Shown piece after piece: positions 32,723 to 41,892 of a DNA stretch of 64,000 nt (positions are counted from its first letter, which is position 1; each line of letters begins with the position of its first letter). Under the pieces are notes generated by a model. It was not told where the DNA came from. It searched no databases and saw only the letters and a program-made list of their open reading frames with translations. The translations under genes and the position numbers were made by a program. The stretch lies in contig NZ_JBEPIJ010000003.1 of the NCBI RefSeq assembly GCF_040327995.1, positions 186,001 through 250,000 of the forward strand. The letters run 5' to 3'. The DNA is from Solimonas thermocellulolyticum. Its GTDB lineage: Bacteria > Pseudomonadota > Gammaproteobacteria > Nevskiales > Nevskiaceae.

Positions 32723-34561
32723 TCAGTCCTGCGGTACTTGCAGCGTCTGTCCCACCTTGATCAGGCTCGACGTGCCGAGCCCATTGGCGCGGCGCAGCGC
32801 CTCGATGCTGACGTCGTACTCACGCGCGATCGACGACAGCGTCTGCCCGCTGCGGACGCGGTGTTCGCGCGTGATGGGCGCGCGGCCCTCGACCGGAATG
32901 TCCAGGCGCTGACCGACGCGGATCAACGATGAGGACAAGCCGTTGGCCGCGCGCAGGCTCGCCTCGCTGACGCGGTAGCGGCGCGCGATGGCGGCCAGCG
33001 TGTCGCCGCGGCTGACGATGTGCACGGCGGCCTCGCGTCGCGCTGCCTGAATCTGCGAGCGGGTCAGGGCCGGCTTGGATTCGCCCACGGCGACGCTGAT
33101 CGGCCCCGGTCGCGCTTCTTCGCGAGGCGGCACCTTGATCACCTGACCGATGCGGATCATCGAACCGCGCAGGCCGTTGACCCTCTGTAGCGCTTCGACG
33201 GAGGTGCGGTACTCGCGCGCGATGCCGCCCAGCGTCTCGCCCTTGCGCACCTTGTGCAACAGAAAGTAGACGCGCTGGCTGTCGAAGCGCTCGTGCTCGC
33301 CCAGACGCGCGTAGCCGACTTCGAAACTGCGCGCGGAGCCTGCCGGAACACGAATCAGATGGCCTGGTGGCACGTACAGCTTGCCGTCGATCACATCGGG
33401 TCGATAGGCCGGATTGAGCTTGCGGAACAGCTCGTCGTCACCGCCACTCAAGCGGCGCAGCGTCTCGTAGGGCACGTAGTGCTTGGTCTCGACGATCTCG
33501 AACTCGATCGGATCGAGCCCGGCCGGCCGGTCGCTGCGCTGACGCCATTCGCGTTCGAGTTCGACGGCCGCGAGAAACTCGGCGTAATAGTTCTTGCCGG
33601 CGAAGCCCCAGCGAGGATGGTTGCCGCGCTCGATCAGGTCGACCAGGGTCTTGCCGTTGATCGCCTTGAGACCACGGGCGATGCCGTAGCGGCCGTGATT
33701 GTAAGCGGTCACCGCCAGCGGCCAATCCTGCAGCAGGGCATAGTCGTCGCGCAGGTGGCGTGCGGCGGCATCGGTCGAGGTCCAGGGATCGCGGCGGTCG
33801 TCGACCACCTCGTCGAGCCGCATGTACAGCTTGGCCGAGGCTGGAATGAACTGCCAGACGCCGGCGGCGTGCGAGCGCGAGTAGGCCTCGACGTTGAAGC
33901 TGGATTCGACGATCGGAAGCCGCGTGAGTGCTTTGGGCAGTCCGTAGCCGGCGAAGATCTGCTCCATGTACGGCAGATACGCGTCGGCGACCTGCAGCGC
34001 CCGCTCGGTGCGCTCCTTGATGCCGCGCTGTGTGCGGATGGTGCCGCGCAGCCGGGCAAAGCGGTCGTCACCGGGCTGATCCTTGAACAGCTCGAAGATG
34101 CGCCGCTCCTCGGCGTTCATCGACTGCGGTGCATGGCGCTTGGCGTGCACCGAAGCGATCAGGCGCTCCATCGCCTCGCGCGCATCCTGGTCGGCCTTGC
34201 GTCGGTAGTTGTCGAACTGCGCTTCCGACATCGTCGCGGCCTTGCCGCGGTGATCGATCACGCGCAGCACCTTCCATGGAATCTCGCTCGAATGCACGAT
34301 GGTCTGCAGCTCGGAGTAGCCGCCGAAGACCTGTTTCCAGAACTGGACTTTGGCTTCGATCTGGCGATAGCGCGGGAACAGCACATCGAAGGAGGCTGCG
34401 CCGTGCGAGGCCGTGGCCGTCTGCGTCGCCTCGGAGCGCTCCCCCGGCGCGGCCGACGACGCAGCGGCACTCGCCGCCGCGGAGCCCAGGAGCATGCCGA
34501 CACTCAAACCCATGTGCCGCAACACGGCCCCCACCACTCCGCTGACTCCCACGATACGCAT
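32723..34561 (-). CDS. mltD: Membrane-bound lytic murein transglycosylase D (MltD-like), three LysM repeats
   Basis: 612 aa. An N-terminal signal (MLLGSAAASAAAS) is followed by the SLT domain with LTRLPIVESSFNVEAYS (catalytic Glu), AGVWQFIPASAKLYMR and AVTAYNHGRYGIARG. Three LysM modules are at the C-terminus, each with a characteristic start (HKVRKGETLGGIAREY, HIVSRGDTLAAIARRY, HRVRSGQTLSSIAREY) and a closing RIGQVIKVP-type end. The enzyme cleaves peptidoglycan to 1,6-anhydromuropeptides in the periplasm. No lipobox cysteine is seen, unlike E. coli MltD. An in-frame ATG at 34513 is an alternative start. Confidence 0.93.
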   Translation of the reverse strand: MRIVGVSGVVGAVLRHMGLSVGMLLGSAAASAAASSAAPGERSEATQTATASHGAASFDVLFPRYRQIEAKVQFWKQVFGGYSELQTIVHSSEIPWKVLRVIDHRGKAATMSEAQFDNYRRKADQDAREAMERLIASVHAKRHAPQSMNAEERRIFELFKDQPGDDRFARLRGTIRTQRGIKERTERALQVADAYLPYMEQIFAGYGLPKALTRLPIVESSFNVEAYSRSHAAGVWQFIPASAKLYMRLDEVVDDRRDPWTSTDAAARHLRDDYALLQDWPLAVTAYNHGRYGIARGLKAINGKTLVDLIERGNHPRWGFAGKNYYAEFLAAVELEREWRQRSDRPAGLDPIEFEIVETKHYVPYETLRRLSGGDDELFRKLNPAYRPDVIDGKLYVPPGHLIRVPAGSARSFEVGYARLGEHERFDSQRVYFLLHKVRKGETLGGIAREYRTSVEALQRVNGLRGSMIRIGQVIKVPPREEARPGPISVAVGESKPALTRSQIQAARREAAVHIVSRGDTLAAIARRYRVSEASLRAANGLSSSLIRVGQRLDIPVEGRAPITREHRVRSGQTLSSIAREYDVSIEALRRANGLGTSSLIKVGQTLQVPQD

Positions 34562-34659
34562 CCCGCGACGGCGCAGCCGTCAGTGCAGTTGGAACTGGCG
34601 CGAAATGGTAGTTGGCGCGTCGCGCACGGGCAACGACGCGCGCGATCCGGCGATGCGGT

Positions 34660-34665
34660 TAAGCT
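34660..34665 (+). promoter_or_regulatory. Probable -10 element of pip
   Basis: TAAGCT 33 bases before the pip ATG, in the 137-base gap between divergent mltD and pip. No convincing -35. Confidence 0.35.
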
Positions 34666-34698
34666 AGCCGCTCACTCGATCCATCGACCGAGCCCGCC

Positions 34699-35646
34699 AT
34701 GGCGCAACCATTTCCCGCCATCGAGCCGTACCACACACTTCGCCTCAAAGTGTCCGATCTACACGAGCTGCACATCGAGGAGTGCGGCAATCCACAAGGC
34801 CAGCCGGTGGTGTTCGTGCACGGCGGCCCGGGCGGCGGCGTCGAGCCCTGGCATCGGCAGTTCTTCGATCCGCAGAAGTACCGCATCGTGCTGTTCGATC
34901 AGCGCGGCTGCGGCCGCTCCACGCCGTATGCCGAGCTGCGCGAGAACACGACTTGGGATCTGGTCGCCGACATGGAGCGTATCCGCGCCGAGTTGGGCAT
35001 CGAGCGCTGGGTCGTCTTCGGCGGCTCCTGGGGTTCGACGCTCAGCCTGGCTTACGCCCAGACCCACCCGCAGCGTTGCAAGGCGCTGATCCTGCGCGGC
35101 ATCTTCTTGCTGCGCGAAGCCGAGATCCGCTGGTTCTATCAGGACGGCGCGAGCTGGATCTTTCCCGATGCCTGGGCGGAGTTTCTGCGGCCGATTCCCG
35201 AGGCCGAGCGCACCGATCTGGTCAAGGCGTACTACAAGCGTCTGACCAGCCCGGATCCTGTCGTGCGTCGCGAGGCGGCCAAGGCCTGGAGCATCTGGGA
35301 GGGGTCGACCAGCAAGCTGTTCCCGAGTCCGGAGATGGCGGCACGCTTCGGCGAGTACCGCTTCGCCGAAGCCTTCGCGCGCATCGAATGCCACTACTTC
35401 ATCCACAAGGGCTTCTTCGATCGCGACGATCTGCTGCTCGCCAACGCGCACAAGCTGCGCGGGATCCCCGGCGTGATCGTGCAAGGCCGCTACGACGTGG
35501 TGTGTCCGATGAAGTCGGCCTGGGATCTGCACCGCGCCTGGCCGGAGGCGGAGTTCCATGTCGTCGCCGACGCCGGCCATGCGGCCAGCGAGCCGGGCAT
35601 CCTGTCGCGCCTGGTCGACGCGACTGAGCGTTTCGCCACTTTGTAG
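34699..35646 (+). CDS. pip: Proline iminopeptidase
   Basis: 315 aa serine aminopeptidase that removes N-terminal proline from peptides. Signature residues: VHGGPGGGVEPWH (oxyanion region), DQRGCGRSTPY, nucleophile serine in GGSWGSTLSLAYAQ, acid in QGRYDVVCP and histidine in DAGHAASEPG. All are intact and the length is normal for the family. The protein is cytoplasmic, with no signal peptide. Its stop touches the convergent Lrp-type gene. Confidence 0.95.
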   Translation: MAQPFPAIEPYHTLRLKVSDLHELHIEECGNPQGQPVVFVHGGPGGGVEPWHRQFFDPQKYRIVLFDQRGCGRSTPYAELRENTTWDLVADMERIRAELGIERWVVFGGSWGSTLSLAYAQTHPQRCKALILRGIFLLREAEIRWFYQDGASWIFPDAWAEFLRPIPEAERTDLVKAYYKRLTSPDPVVRREAAKAWSIWEGSTSKLFPSPEMAARFGEYRFAEAFARIECHYFIHKGFFDRDDLLLANAHKLRGIPGVIVQGRYDVVCPMKSAWDLHRAWPEAEFHVVADAGHAASEPGILSRLVDATERFATL

Positions 35647-36111
35647 TTACAGCGCGAGCCCCTCGTCGCGCTTGATCGCTTCGAGCACCAGGCTGGAGCG
35701 CACGTCCTTGACGCCCGGCAGGCCGATCAGCACCTTCATCGAAAACTCGGCGAAGGCTTGGAGATCGGCCACCTGCACGTGCAGAAGGAAGTCCAAGTCC
35801 CCGGTCATCACGTAACAGGCGCGCACCTCGGCACGGGCGCGGATCGCCTCCTCGAACGCGAGCGTCACATCGCGCGACTGGCGCTCGATGCTCACCCGCA
35901 CGAAGGCCTCCACGCGCCGGCCCAGGGCCGCGGGGTCGAGGATCGCGGCATAGCGCTGGATGACGCCGATGTCCTCGAGCTTGCGTACGCGGCGCTGGCA
36001 GGCGGTCGGCGACAGCGACACCCGTTCGGCGAGTTCGACCATCGGCAAGCGGCCGTCGCGCTGCAGCTCGCGCAGGATGCGCAGATCGGTGCGGTCGAGA
36101 TCCGGGCGCAT
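35647..36111 (-). CDS. Lrp/AsnC family transcriptional regulator
   Basis: 154 aa. An N-terminal helix-turn-helix (LDRTDLRILRELQRDGRLPMVELAERVSLS) and a C-terminal RAM/AsnC ligand domain (VRACYVMTGDLDFLLHVQVADL, LPGVKDVRSSLVLE). It is divergent from phhA-hppD-hmgA with 132 bases between starts, so it probably controls phenylalanine/tyrosine breakdown, with an aromatic amino acid as likely effector. ATG 36111 is chosen; the frame opens earlier but the domain begins here. It is a different paralogue from the one at 43940. Confidence 0.9.
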   Translation of the reverse strand: MRPDLDRTDLRILRELQRDGRLPMVELAERVSLSPTACQRRVRKLEDIGVIQRYAAILDPAALGRRVEAFVRVSIERQSRDVTLAFEEAIRARAEVRACYVMTGDLDFLLHVQVADLQAFAEFSMKVLIGLPGVKDVRSSLVLEAIKRDEGLAL

Positions 36112-36205
36112 GAAATCACACCGACATCGAGAATACTCGCAGAATATCACCAAGAAATGTGCGACTGACGCGCGAAATTGCAGAAATGCTGCGCCGAAAC
36201 CGCGC

Positions 36206-36211
36206 TAAGCT
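36206..36211 (+). promoter_or_regulatory. Probable -10 element of phhA
   Basis: TAAGCT 32 bases before the phhA ATG. The preceding AT-rich stretch (36120-36190), rare in this window, could hold binding sites for the divergent Lrp-type regulator. Confidence 0.4.
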
Positions 36212-36243
36212 GGCTCCATCCCTGCGGACCGGCGGAGGCGAGC

Positions 36244-37182
36244 ATGTTCGGGGCCCACACCACCAGCGGCCTGCGCGGTGACTACTCGCGCGCGCGCGCC
36301 GATTTCACCGTCGAGCAGTCCTGGCAGACCTATGGCGAGGCCGATCATGCGCTGTGGCGCCGGCTGTACGCGCGCCAGTCGCAGCTGGTCCGGCACTACG
36401 CCTGCCGCGCGTTCGCCGACGGTCTGGCGCGTGCCGACTGCGCGGACGCGATTCCGGATCTGGCGCGCGTCAACCGCGCGCTCACGCGCGCGAGCGGCTG
36501 GCAACTGGTCGCCGTGCCCGGCTTCATCCCGGACGAGCAGTTCTTCCGTCACCTGGCGGCGCGGCGCTTCCCGGTGACGGTGTGGCTGCGCAAGCCCGAG
36601 GAATTGGACTACCTCGTCGAGCCCGACATCTTTCACGACTTCTTCGGCCACGTGCCGATGCTGTTCGATCGTGCTTTCGGCGACTTCATGCAGGCCTACG
36701 GCGAAAAGGGACTGCGCGCGCTCGCGGTCGGCGCGCTGCCGCACGTTGCGCGGTTGTACTGGTACACCGTCGAGTTCGGCCTGATCGACGCCGAGGACGG
36801 CCTGCGCGCCTTTGGTGCCGGCATTCTCTCGTCCGGCGGCGAGACGCCGTATGCGGTCGAAAGCCCCACGCCGCTGCGCGTACGCTTCGACCTGCGCCGC
36901 TGCATGCGCACGCGCTACCGGATCGACGACTTCCAGAAGACCTACTTCGTGATCCGCGCGATCGACGAACTCAAGGACACGGTGGCGCAAGACCTGGTGC
37001 CGCTGTTGCAAAGCCTCGTGCTCGAACCCGAGCTGGAACCCGACCGGCTCTACCCCGGCGACGAGCCGGTGCCGCCGCGCGCGTGCCGGCCTGAAGCGCA
37101 AGGCGCGATGCGCGCGTCCCCCGCGCCGAGGTCCCGCATCAAAGTCCCGGGTGAGTCCGGGGCGGAGCATCATCTGTCATGA
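36244..37182 (+). CDS. phhA: Phenylalanine 4-monooxygenase
   Basis: 312 aa. A non-heme iron, tetrahydropterin-dependent enzyme turning phenylalanine into tyrosine. The iron ligands are the two histidines of FHDFFGHVPML and the glutamate of YWYTVEFGL. The C-terminal tail after about residue 270 is longer and more polar than usual. The stop overlaps the hppD start by four bases (ATGA). ATG 36244 (MFGAHTTSGLRGDYSRA) is chosen over an upstream ATG whose residues do not match the family. The usual pterin-recycling gene phhB is not adjacent. Confidence 0.95.
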   Translation: MFGAHTTSGLRGDYSRARADFTVEQSWQTYGEADHALWRRLYARQSQLVRHYACRAFADGLARADCADAIPDLARVNRALTRASGWQLVAVPGFIPDEQFFRHLAARRFPVTVWLRKPEELDYLVEPDIFHDFFGHVPMLFDRAFGDFMQAYGEKGLRALAVGALPHVARLYWYTVEFGLIDAEDGLRAFGAGILSSGGETPYAVESPTPLRVRFDLRRCMRTRYRIDDFQKTYFVIRAIDELKDTVAQDLVPLLQSLVLEPELEPDRLYPGDEPVPPRACRPEAQGAMRASPAPRSRIKVPGESGAEHHLS

Positions 37183-38270
37183 GCACACCAGCACCCGCGG
37201 CCGCGCCGCACAACCCGCTCGGCACCGACGGCTTCGAGTTCGTCGAGTACACCGCGCCGACCCGCGCCGGCATCTTAGAGCTGCACCGGCTGTTCGAGAT
37301 GATGGGCTTCACCGCGGTGGCCCGGCACCGCAGCAAGGACGTGACGCTCTATCGTCAGGGTGACATCAACTTCCTGGTCAACGGCACGCCTTACACGCAC
37401 TTCGAGCAGTTCGCCAAGGCGCACGGCCCCAGCGCCTGCGCGATGGGCTGGCGCGTCAAGGATGCAGTCAAGGCCCACGCGCACGCGCTCGCGCAGGGCG
37501 CGGTGCCCTTCGACACCAAGCCCGGCTTCATGGAACTGCGCCTGCCGGCGCTCTATGGCATCGGTTCGAGTGTCCTGTATCTGATCGACCGCTATGGTCC
37601 CGAGCACTCGATCTACGACGTGGACTTTCGTTTCTTCGACGGCGTCGAGCGCGTGCCGAAGGGCGTCGGTCTGACCGTGATCGACCACCTCACCCACAAC
37701 GTCGAGCGCGGCAACATGGACACTTGGGCCGGTTTTTACGAGCGCATCGGCAACTTCCGCGAGATCCGCTATTTCGACATCGAGGGCAAGCTCACCGGAT
37801 TGGTGTCTCGGGCCATGACCTCGCCGTGCGGCAAGATCCGCATCCCGATCAACGAGAGCGCCGACGATCAGTCGCAGATCGAGGAATTTCTGCGTCAGTA
37901 CCGCGGCGAGGGCATCCAGCACATCGCGCTCGCCACCGACGACATCTACGCGACGGTCGAGGCGCTGCGCGCGCGTGGCGTGCAGTTCATGGACACGCCC
38001 GACGGCTACTACGATCAGGTGGACCGGCGCGTGCCGCGGCACGGCGAGCCGCTCGCGCGGCTGCGCGAACTGCGCATCCTGATCGACGGCGCGCCCGCCG
38101 AGGGCATTTTGTTGCAGATCTTCACCAGCACCGTCATCGGCCCGATCTTTTTCGAGATCATCCAGCGCAAAGGCAACGAGGGCTTCGGCGAGGGCAACTT
38201 CAAGGCCTTGTTCGAATCGATCGAGGACGACCAGATCCGGCGCGGCGTGATCAAGAGCGAGGCCGCATGA
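37179..38270 (+). CDS. hppD: 4-hydroxyphenylpyruvate dioxygenase
   Basis: 363 aa. It converts 4-hydroxyphenylpyruvate to homogentisate. Iron ligands are visible as the histidines in VIDHLTHNV and GIQHIALAT and the glutamate in FFEIIQRKGNEGFGEGNF. Start and stop each overlap neighbours by four bases (ATGA), so phhA-hppD-hmgA are tightly coupled. The aminotransferase that would make hydroxyphenylpyruvate from tyrosine is not in this window. Confidence 0.96.
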   Translation: MSTPAPAAAPHNPLGTDGFEFVEYTAPTRAGILELHRLFEMMGFTAVARHRSKDVTLYRQGDINFLVNGTPYTHFEQFAKAHGPSACAMGWRVKDAVKAHAHALAQGAVPFDTKPGFMELRLPALYGIGSSVLYLIDRYGPEHSIYDVDFRFFDGVERVPKGVGLTVIDHLTHNVERGNMDTWAGFYERIGNFREIRYFDIEGKLTGLVSRAMTSPCGKIRIPINESADDQSQIEEFLRQYRGEGIQHIALATDDIYATVEALRARGVQFMDTPDGYYDQVDRRVPRHGEPLARLRELRILIDGAPAEGILLQIFTSTVIGPIFFEIIQRKGNEGFGEGNFKALFESIEDDQIRRGVIKSEAA

Positions 38271-39403
38271 AGAAGTGGATCTACCGCCCGATCGTCGAGG
38301 GCCTGGCCTCGCGACAGGCGCACGCCGATCTGCCCGCAGGCACGGTCGAGCGCGAGCTCGGCAAGGAAGGCTTCTTCGGCCCGGCGACGCAGATGATCCA
38401 TCCGCGCCCGCCGACCGGCTGGACGAGCTGGGAAGGCCCCTTGCGGCCGCGCGCCTTCGACCTTTGCAAGCTCGCCGCGGCCGCGGCCTGTCCGTGGGAT
38501 GCGCCGGTGGTGTTGCACAACCCGCATCTGTGCCTGCGCCACTGGGTCTGCGCGCAGCCCATGCAGGCGCTCGTGCGCAACGCCGATGGCGACGAGCTGC
38601 TGTTCCTGCACCAAGGCGATGCCGAGCTCTACTGCGACTACGGTCATCTGAGTCTGGTCGCCGGTGACTACGTCGTGCTGCCGCGCGGCACGATGTGGCG
38701 CATCGATTGCGTGCAGCCGACGACGTGGTTGTTGATCGAGGCGACCAATTCCAGTTACCAGCTGCCGGACAAGGGGCTGATCGGCGAGCACGCGATCTTC
38801 GATCCGGCGCTGTTCGACTATCCCCGCATCGACGAGGCATTCCGGGCGCAGCAGCAGGGCGCGCTGGGCGCACGCGACTGGCGCGTGCGGATCAAGCGCG
38901 GCAACCGCATCTCCACCGTGACCTATCCGTACAACCCGCTCGATGCGCTCGGCTGGCACGGCACGCTGATGCCGGTGCGCATCAACGTGAGGGACATCCG
39001 TCCGCTGATGTCGCACCGCTACCATCTGCCACCCAGCGCGCACACGACCTTCGTCGCGCACCGCTTCGTCGTCTGCACCTTCGCGCCGCGCCCTTTCGAG
39101 ACCGATCCGGGTGCGATCAAGGTGCCGTTCTTCCACAACAACGACGACTACGACGAAGTGCTGTTCTACCACGCCGGCGACTTCTTCTCGCGCGACAACA
39201 TCCATCCCGGCATGATGACGCTGCACCCGTGCGGGTTCACGCACGGACCGCATCCCAAGGCGCTGCAGAACATGCTGGTGCAGAAGAAGCCGGCGACCGA
39301 CGAATACGCGGTGATGATCGACGCACGCGACGCGCTCGAGGTCGGCGACGACATGCCCAGTGTCGAGTGGACCGACTACCATCGCTCCTGGCGCAGCGAC
39401 TGA
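38267..39403 (+). CDS. hmgA: Homogentisate 1,2-dioxygenase
   Basis: 378 aa, the shorter bacterial form. It opens the ring of homogentisate to maleylacetoacetate using Fe(II). Cupin-like core with EVLFYHAGDFFSRDNIHPG and the metal-binding HPCGFTHGPHPKAL. It begins with KKWIYRPIVEGLASRQAHAD. It is coupled to hppD by an ATGA overlap. The next steps (fah, maiA) follow only after a 1.4-kb interruption containing a dead regulator gene and a lipoprotein gene. Confidence 0.92.
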   Translation: MKKWIYRPIVEGLASRQAHADLPAGTVERELGKEGFFGPATQMIHPRPPTGWTSWEGPLRPRAFDLCKLAAAAACPWDAPVVLHNPHLCLRHWVCAQPMQALVRNADGDELLFLHQGDAELYCDYGHLSLVAGDYVVLPRGTMWRIDCVQPTTWLLIEATNSSYQLPDKGLIGEHAIFDPALFDYPRIDEAFRAQQQGALGARDWRVRIKRGNRISTVTYPYNPLDALGWHGTLMPVRINVRDIRPLMSHRYHLPPSAHTTFVAHRFVVCTFAPRPFETDPGAIKVPFFHNNDDYDEVLFYHAGDFFSRDNIHPGMMTLHPCGFTHGPHPKALQNMLVQKKPATDEYAVMIDARDALEVGDDMPSVEWTDYHRSWRSD

Positions 39404-39412
39404 CTTGCAGTG

Positions 39413-39930
39413 TCAACCGGCCCAGGCAAGGGTCGGAAGACAACGCTGCACCGCCTTCGCCTCGGCGGCCCTGCGCCGGTCGCCGGACGACTGTCCGGTC
39501 CGATGGCGAAACGCGCTGTGAAACGCGCTCTGCTCGGCGCAGCCGAGCATGAACGCGATCTGGCAGAGCTGGACGTCGGGGACTTGCAGCATGGTGCTCG
39601 GTCTGTGCCTCCACCGGGGTGCGCGATGCCTCGTCCGAGGACAGGATCGGTAGCTCCAGAGCCGCAGCGTCGAAGACCAGCGCCGTGCGCGCGGCGCCCA
39701 AGCGCGGCGTCCCGCCGAAAACCCGTGTGTAGCCGGACACGTCTACCGCCTACGGAAACTGAAAGTGCGCGTCGAAACTCAAGGCCGGCCGGTTTGCGAG
39801 CCAGCGGACGAAGTGCGCGCGCCGCCAGCATGTGCTGAGGAATCACGGGATCGGGTGGCGCACCATGGGGCGCGGTCCATCGCCGGTGGGCGCGACCGCG
39901 AGATCCACCCGCCGGTGGTTCGGAGCAGGA
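39413..39930 (-). pseudogene. AraC family regulator, decayed
   Basis: Parts of an AraC regulator can be read on the minus strand. HFVRWLANRPALSFDAHFQF and DVSGYTRVFGGTPRLGAART belong to one arabinose-binding-like domain interrupted by an in-frame TAG at 39752-39750. LVFDAAALELPIL then loses frame. CQIAFMLGCAEQSAFHSAFRHRTG, the second helix-turn-helix, ends at 39413. The first helix-turn-helix is missing, so there is an internal deletion too. It is related in type to the intact AraC gene at 11224. It separates hmgA from fah-maiA. Confidence 0.75.
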
Positions 39931-39937
39931 GGTGCAC

Positions 39938-40483
39938 GTGAACAAAGCCATGCGCCAGCTAGCGGCGCTCGCAGTATCGGCTGTCGTGATCTCGGGCTGC
40001 GCCGCCGGTAGCGGTCCGCAACCCCCGATCGACGAAGGTCCGCCGCCCGAGCTGCGCTCCTACGCGGTGCGCGGCAGCGCCGACAAGCTGCCCCTGATCC
40101 AGGTGGAGCAGATCGACAGCCGCTCGAACGATGGCCGCTTTCGCATCGAGTGGGAGGTCGGCGGCGCCAGGGCCTATGCCGCGGACCTGTATGTCAGCGA
40201 AGACCCGTATCCGCCGCTGTTTTCCTTCAGTGATGCGCAGGGGGACGTACGGATCTCCTCGCTGTACTGCTGGGTCGGGGATCCCGACTGCCGGCTGCGG
40301 CATGTGCTGAACTGCCGCTTCGATCCGCACAATGTCCTGCAATGCGACGGACAGGGCGCGGTCGACCTGACGCACTGGCTCGGCGAGTTGCCGCGAAAGG
40401 TCTGGCTCGTGCTCGAGGCCTGCAACCGGCAAGCCGATGCGACGCGCTGCGCCGCCAACGCGGTCGAGGTGGAGTTTCGGTGA
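39938..40483 (+). CDS. Cysteine-rich lipoprotein of unknown function
   Basis: 181 aa from GTG 39938, which has a GCAGGAGG site just upstream; ATG 39950 is an alternative. The N-terminus LAALAVSAVVISGCAAGS is a lipoprotein signal with lipobox ISGC, so it is anchored to a membrane. The mature part has six further cysteines between about residues 108 and 173 (YCWVGDPDCRLRHVLNC, LQCDG, EACNRQADATRC), suggesting disulfides in the periplasm. No family recognised. It sits between hmgA and fah but nothing ties it to tyrosine breakdown. Confidence 0.75.
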   Translation: MNKAMRQLAALAVSAVVISGCAAGSGPQPPIDEGPPPELRSYAVRGSADKLPLIQVEQIDSRSNDGRFRIEWEVGGARAYAADLYVSEDPYPPLFSFSDAQGDVRISSLYCWVGDPDCRLRHVLNCRFDPHNVLQCDGQGAVDLTHWLGELPRKVWLVLEACNRQADATRCAANAVEVEFR

Positions 40484-40530
40484 ACGCGATGAATGCGGCC
40501 CGCGATCCGACCGACCCCGGCGTAATTTGA

Positions 40531-40794
40531 CGCCGTCGGATCCGTCGGTGCCGCTCAGGGGCACAGTTCACCGCCACCGCAGAAATCTCCGATGGCGGCT
40601 CGCTGGACGTCACCGCACAGGTGAACCGGTCCTCCTCCAACCCGGACGCGGCAACGACCGGCAACGCCAGTGGTTCCGAAGGCAAGGCCACGGCCGGGAG
40701 GCTATCGCGCACGCAGTTCGCCGGCGGCACCTGCGGCATCGCCACACGCGCCGCGCTCGACGCGCAGCGTGCCACACCCGATCCCTGCGGGTGA
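40531..40794 (+). pseudogene. Coding fragment without start codon
   Basis: An open frame with protein-like composition begins after a TGA (40528-40530) and runs to TGA 40792-40794 but has no ATG, GTG or TTG near its front. It reads AQFTATAEISDGGSLDVTAQ, then a Ser/Asn/Thr-rich part, and ends FAGGTCGIATRAALDAQ and DPCG. It resembles the end of an exported protein. It is most likely the 3' remnant of a gene lost by deletion. No family recognised. Confidence 0.45.
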
Positions 40795-40853
40795 GCCGCG
40801 CGCGGAACGACTACCATGGTGCGTGGCGCACCGACCGATTCATAAAACGAACG

Positions 40854-41876
40854 ATGAAGCTTGCGAGCCTCAAGGACGGCAGCCGCGACGGCCGCCTCGT
40901 CGTCGTCTCCACCGATTTGACTCGCTGCGTGCCGGCGACCGGCATCGCGCCGACCTTGCAGGCCGCACTCGATCGCTGGGACCAGACCGAGCCGGCGCTG
41001 CGCGCGCTTGCACAGCGCCTGGACGCCGGCGGCTGTGGCGACGAGGCCGAGGTCTTCCACCCCATCGCCTGCCACTCGCCGCTGCCTCGTGCCTACCAGT
41101 GGGCCGACGGCTCGGCCTACGTCAACCATGTGGAGCTGGTGCGCCGCGCGCGCGGCGCCGAGCTGCCGGACAGCTTTTGGACTGATCCGCTGATCTACCA
41201 GGGCGGCAGCGACAGCTTTCTCGATCCGATGGGGCCGATCGAGGCCGCGAGCGAGGACTGGGGTATTGATCTAGAAGCCGAGATCGCAGTGATCACCGGT
41301 GACGTACCGATGGGCGTCACCCCCGAAGCGGCGCGCAACTGCATACGGCTGGTGATGCTGGTCAACGACGTCTCGCTGCGCAATCTGATCCCGGCCGAGC
41401 TGGCCAAGGGCTTCGGCTTTTTCCAGTCCAAACCTTCGAGCGCGTTCTCGCCGGTCGCGGTCACGCCGGACGAACTCGGCGCCGCCTGGGACGGCGGCCG
41501 CGTGCATCTGCCGCTACGCTCCAGCATCAATGGCCACGTGCTCGGCGTGCCCAATGCCGGCGTCGACATGACCTTCGACTTCCCGACGCTGATCGCGCAC
41601 GCGGCCAAGACGCGCAAACTGGCGGCCGGCAGCATCATCGGTTCCGGCACGGTCTCCAACCGCGATGCCGGCGGCGGGCCGGGCAGGCCGGTCGCGGACG
41701 GCGGCGTCGGCTATTCCTGCCTTGCCGAGGTACGCATGATCGAGACGCTGTTGCACGGCAAGCCGCGGACGCCGTTCCTGCGCTTCGGCGATCAGGTGCG
41801 CATCGAGATGCTCGACGCGCAGGGACGCTCGATCTTCGGCGCGATTGAACAGGTGGTTGCGCGCCACCGGCCCTGA
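40854..41876 (+). CDS. Fumarylacetoacetase / fumarylacetoacetate hydrolase family
   Basis: 340 aa. It hydrolyses fumarylacetoacetate to fumarate and acetoacetate, the last step of tyrosine breakdown. Core residues: DLEAEIAVITGDVPMG (metal-binding Glu), VNDVSLRNLIP, FGFFQSKPSSAFSPVA and GSGTVSNRD. The N-terminus KLASLKDGSRDGRLVVVS is typical of the bacterial short form. ATG 40854 is chosen for this reason. It is followed 16 bases later by maiA, whose product makes its substrate. Symbol left open because fahA and similar names are used unevenly for this form. Confidence 0.92.
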   Translation: MKLASLKDGSRDGRLVVVSTDLTRCVPATGIAPTLQAALDRWDQTEPALRALAQRLDAGGCGDEAEVFHPIACHSPLPRAYQWADGSAYVNHVELVRRARGAELPDSFWTDPLIYQGGSDSFLDPMGPIEAASEDWGIDLEAEIAVITGDVPMGVTPEAARNCIRLVMLVNDVSLRNLIPAELAKGFGFFQSKPSSAFSPVAVTPDELGAAWDGGRVHLPLRSSINGHVLGVPNAGVDMTFDFPTLIAHAAKTRKLAAGSIIGSGTVSNRDAGGGPGRPVADGGVGYSCLAEVRMIETLLHGKPRTPFLRFGDQVRIEMLDAQGRSIFGAIEQVVARHRP

Positions 41877-41892
41877 AGCGAAGGAGGACTCG

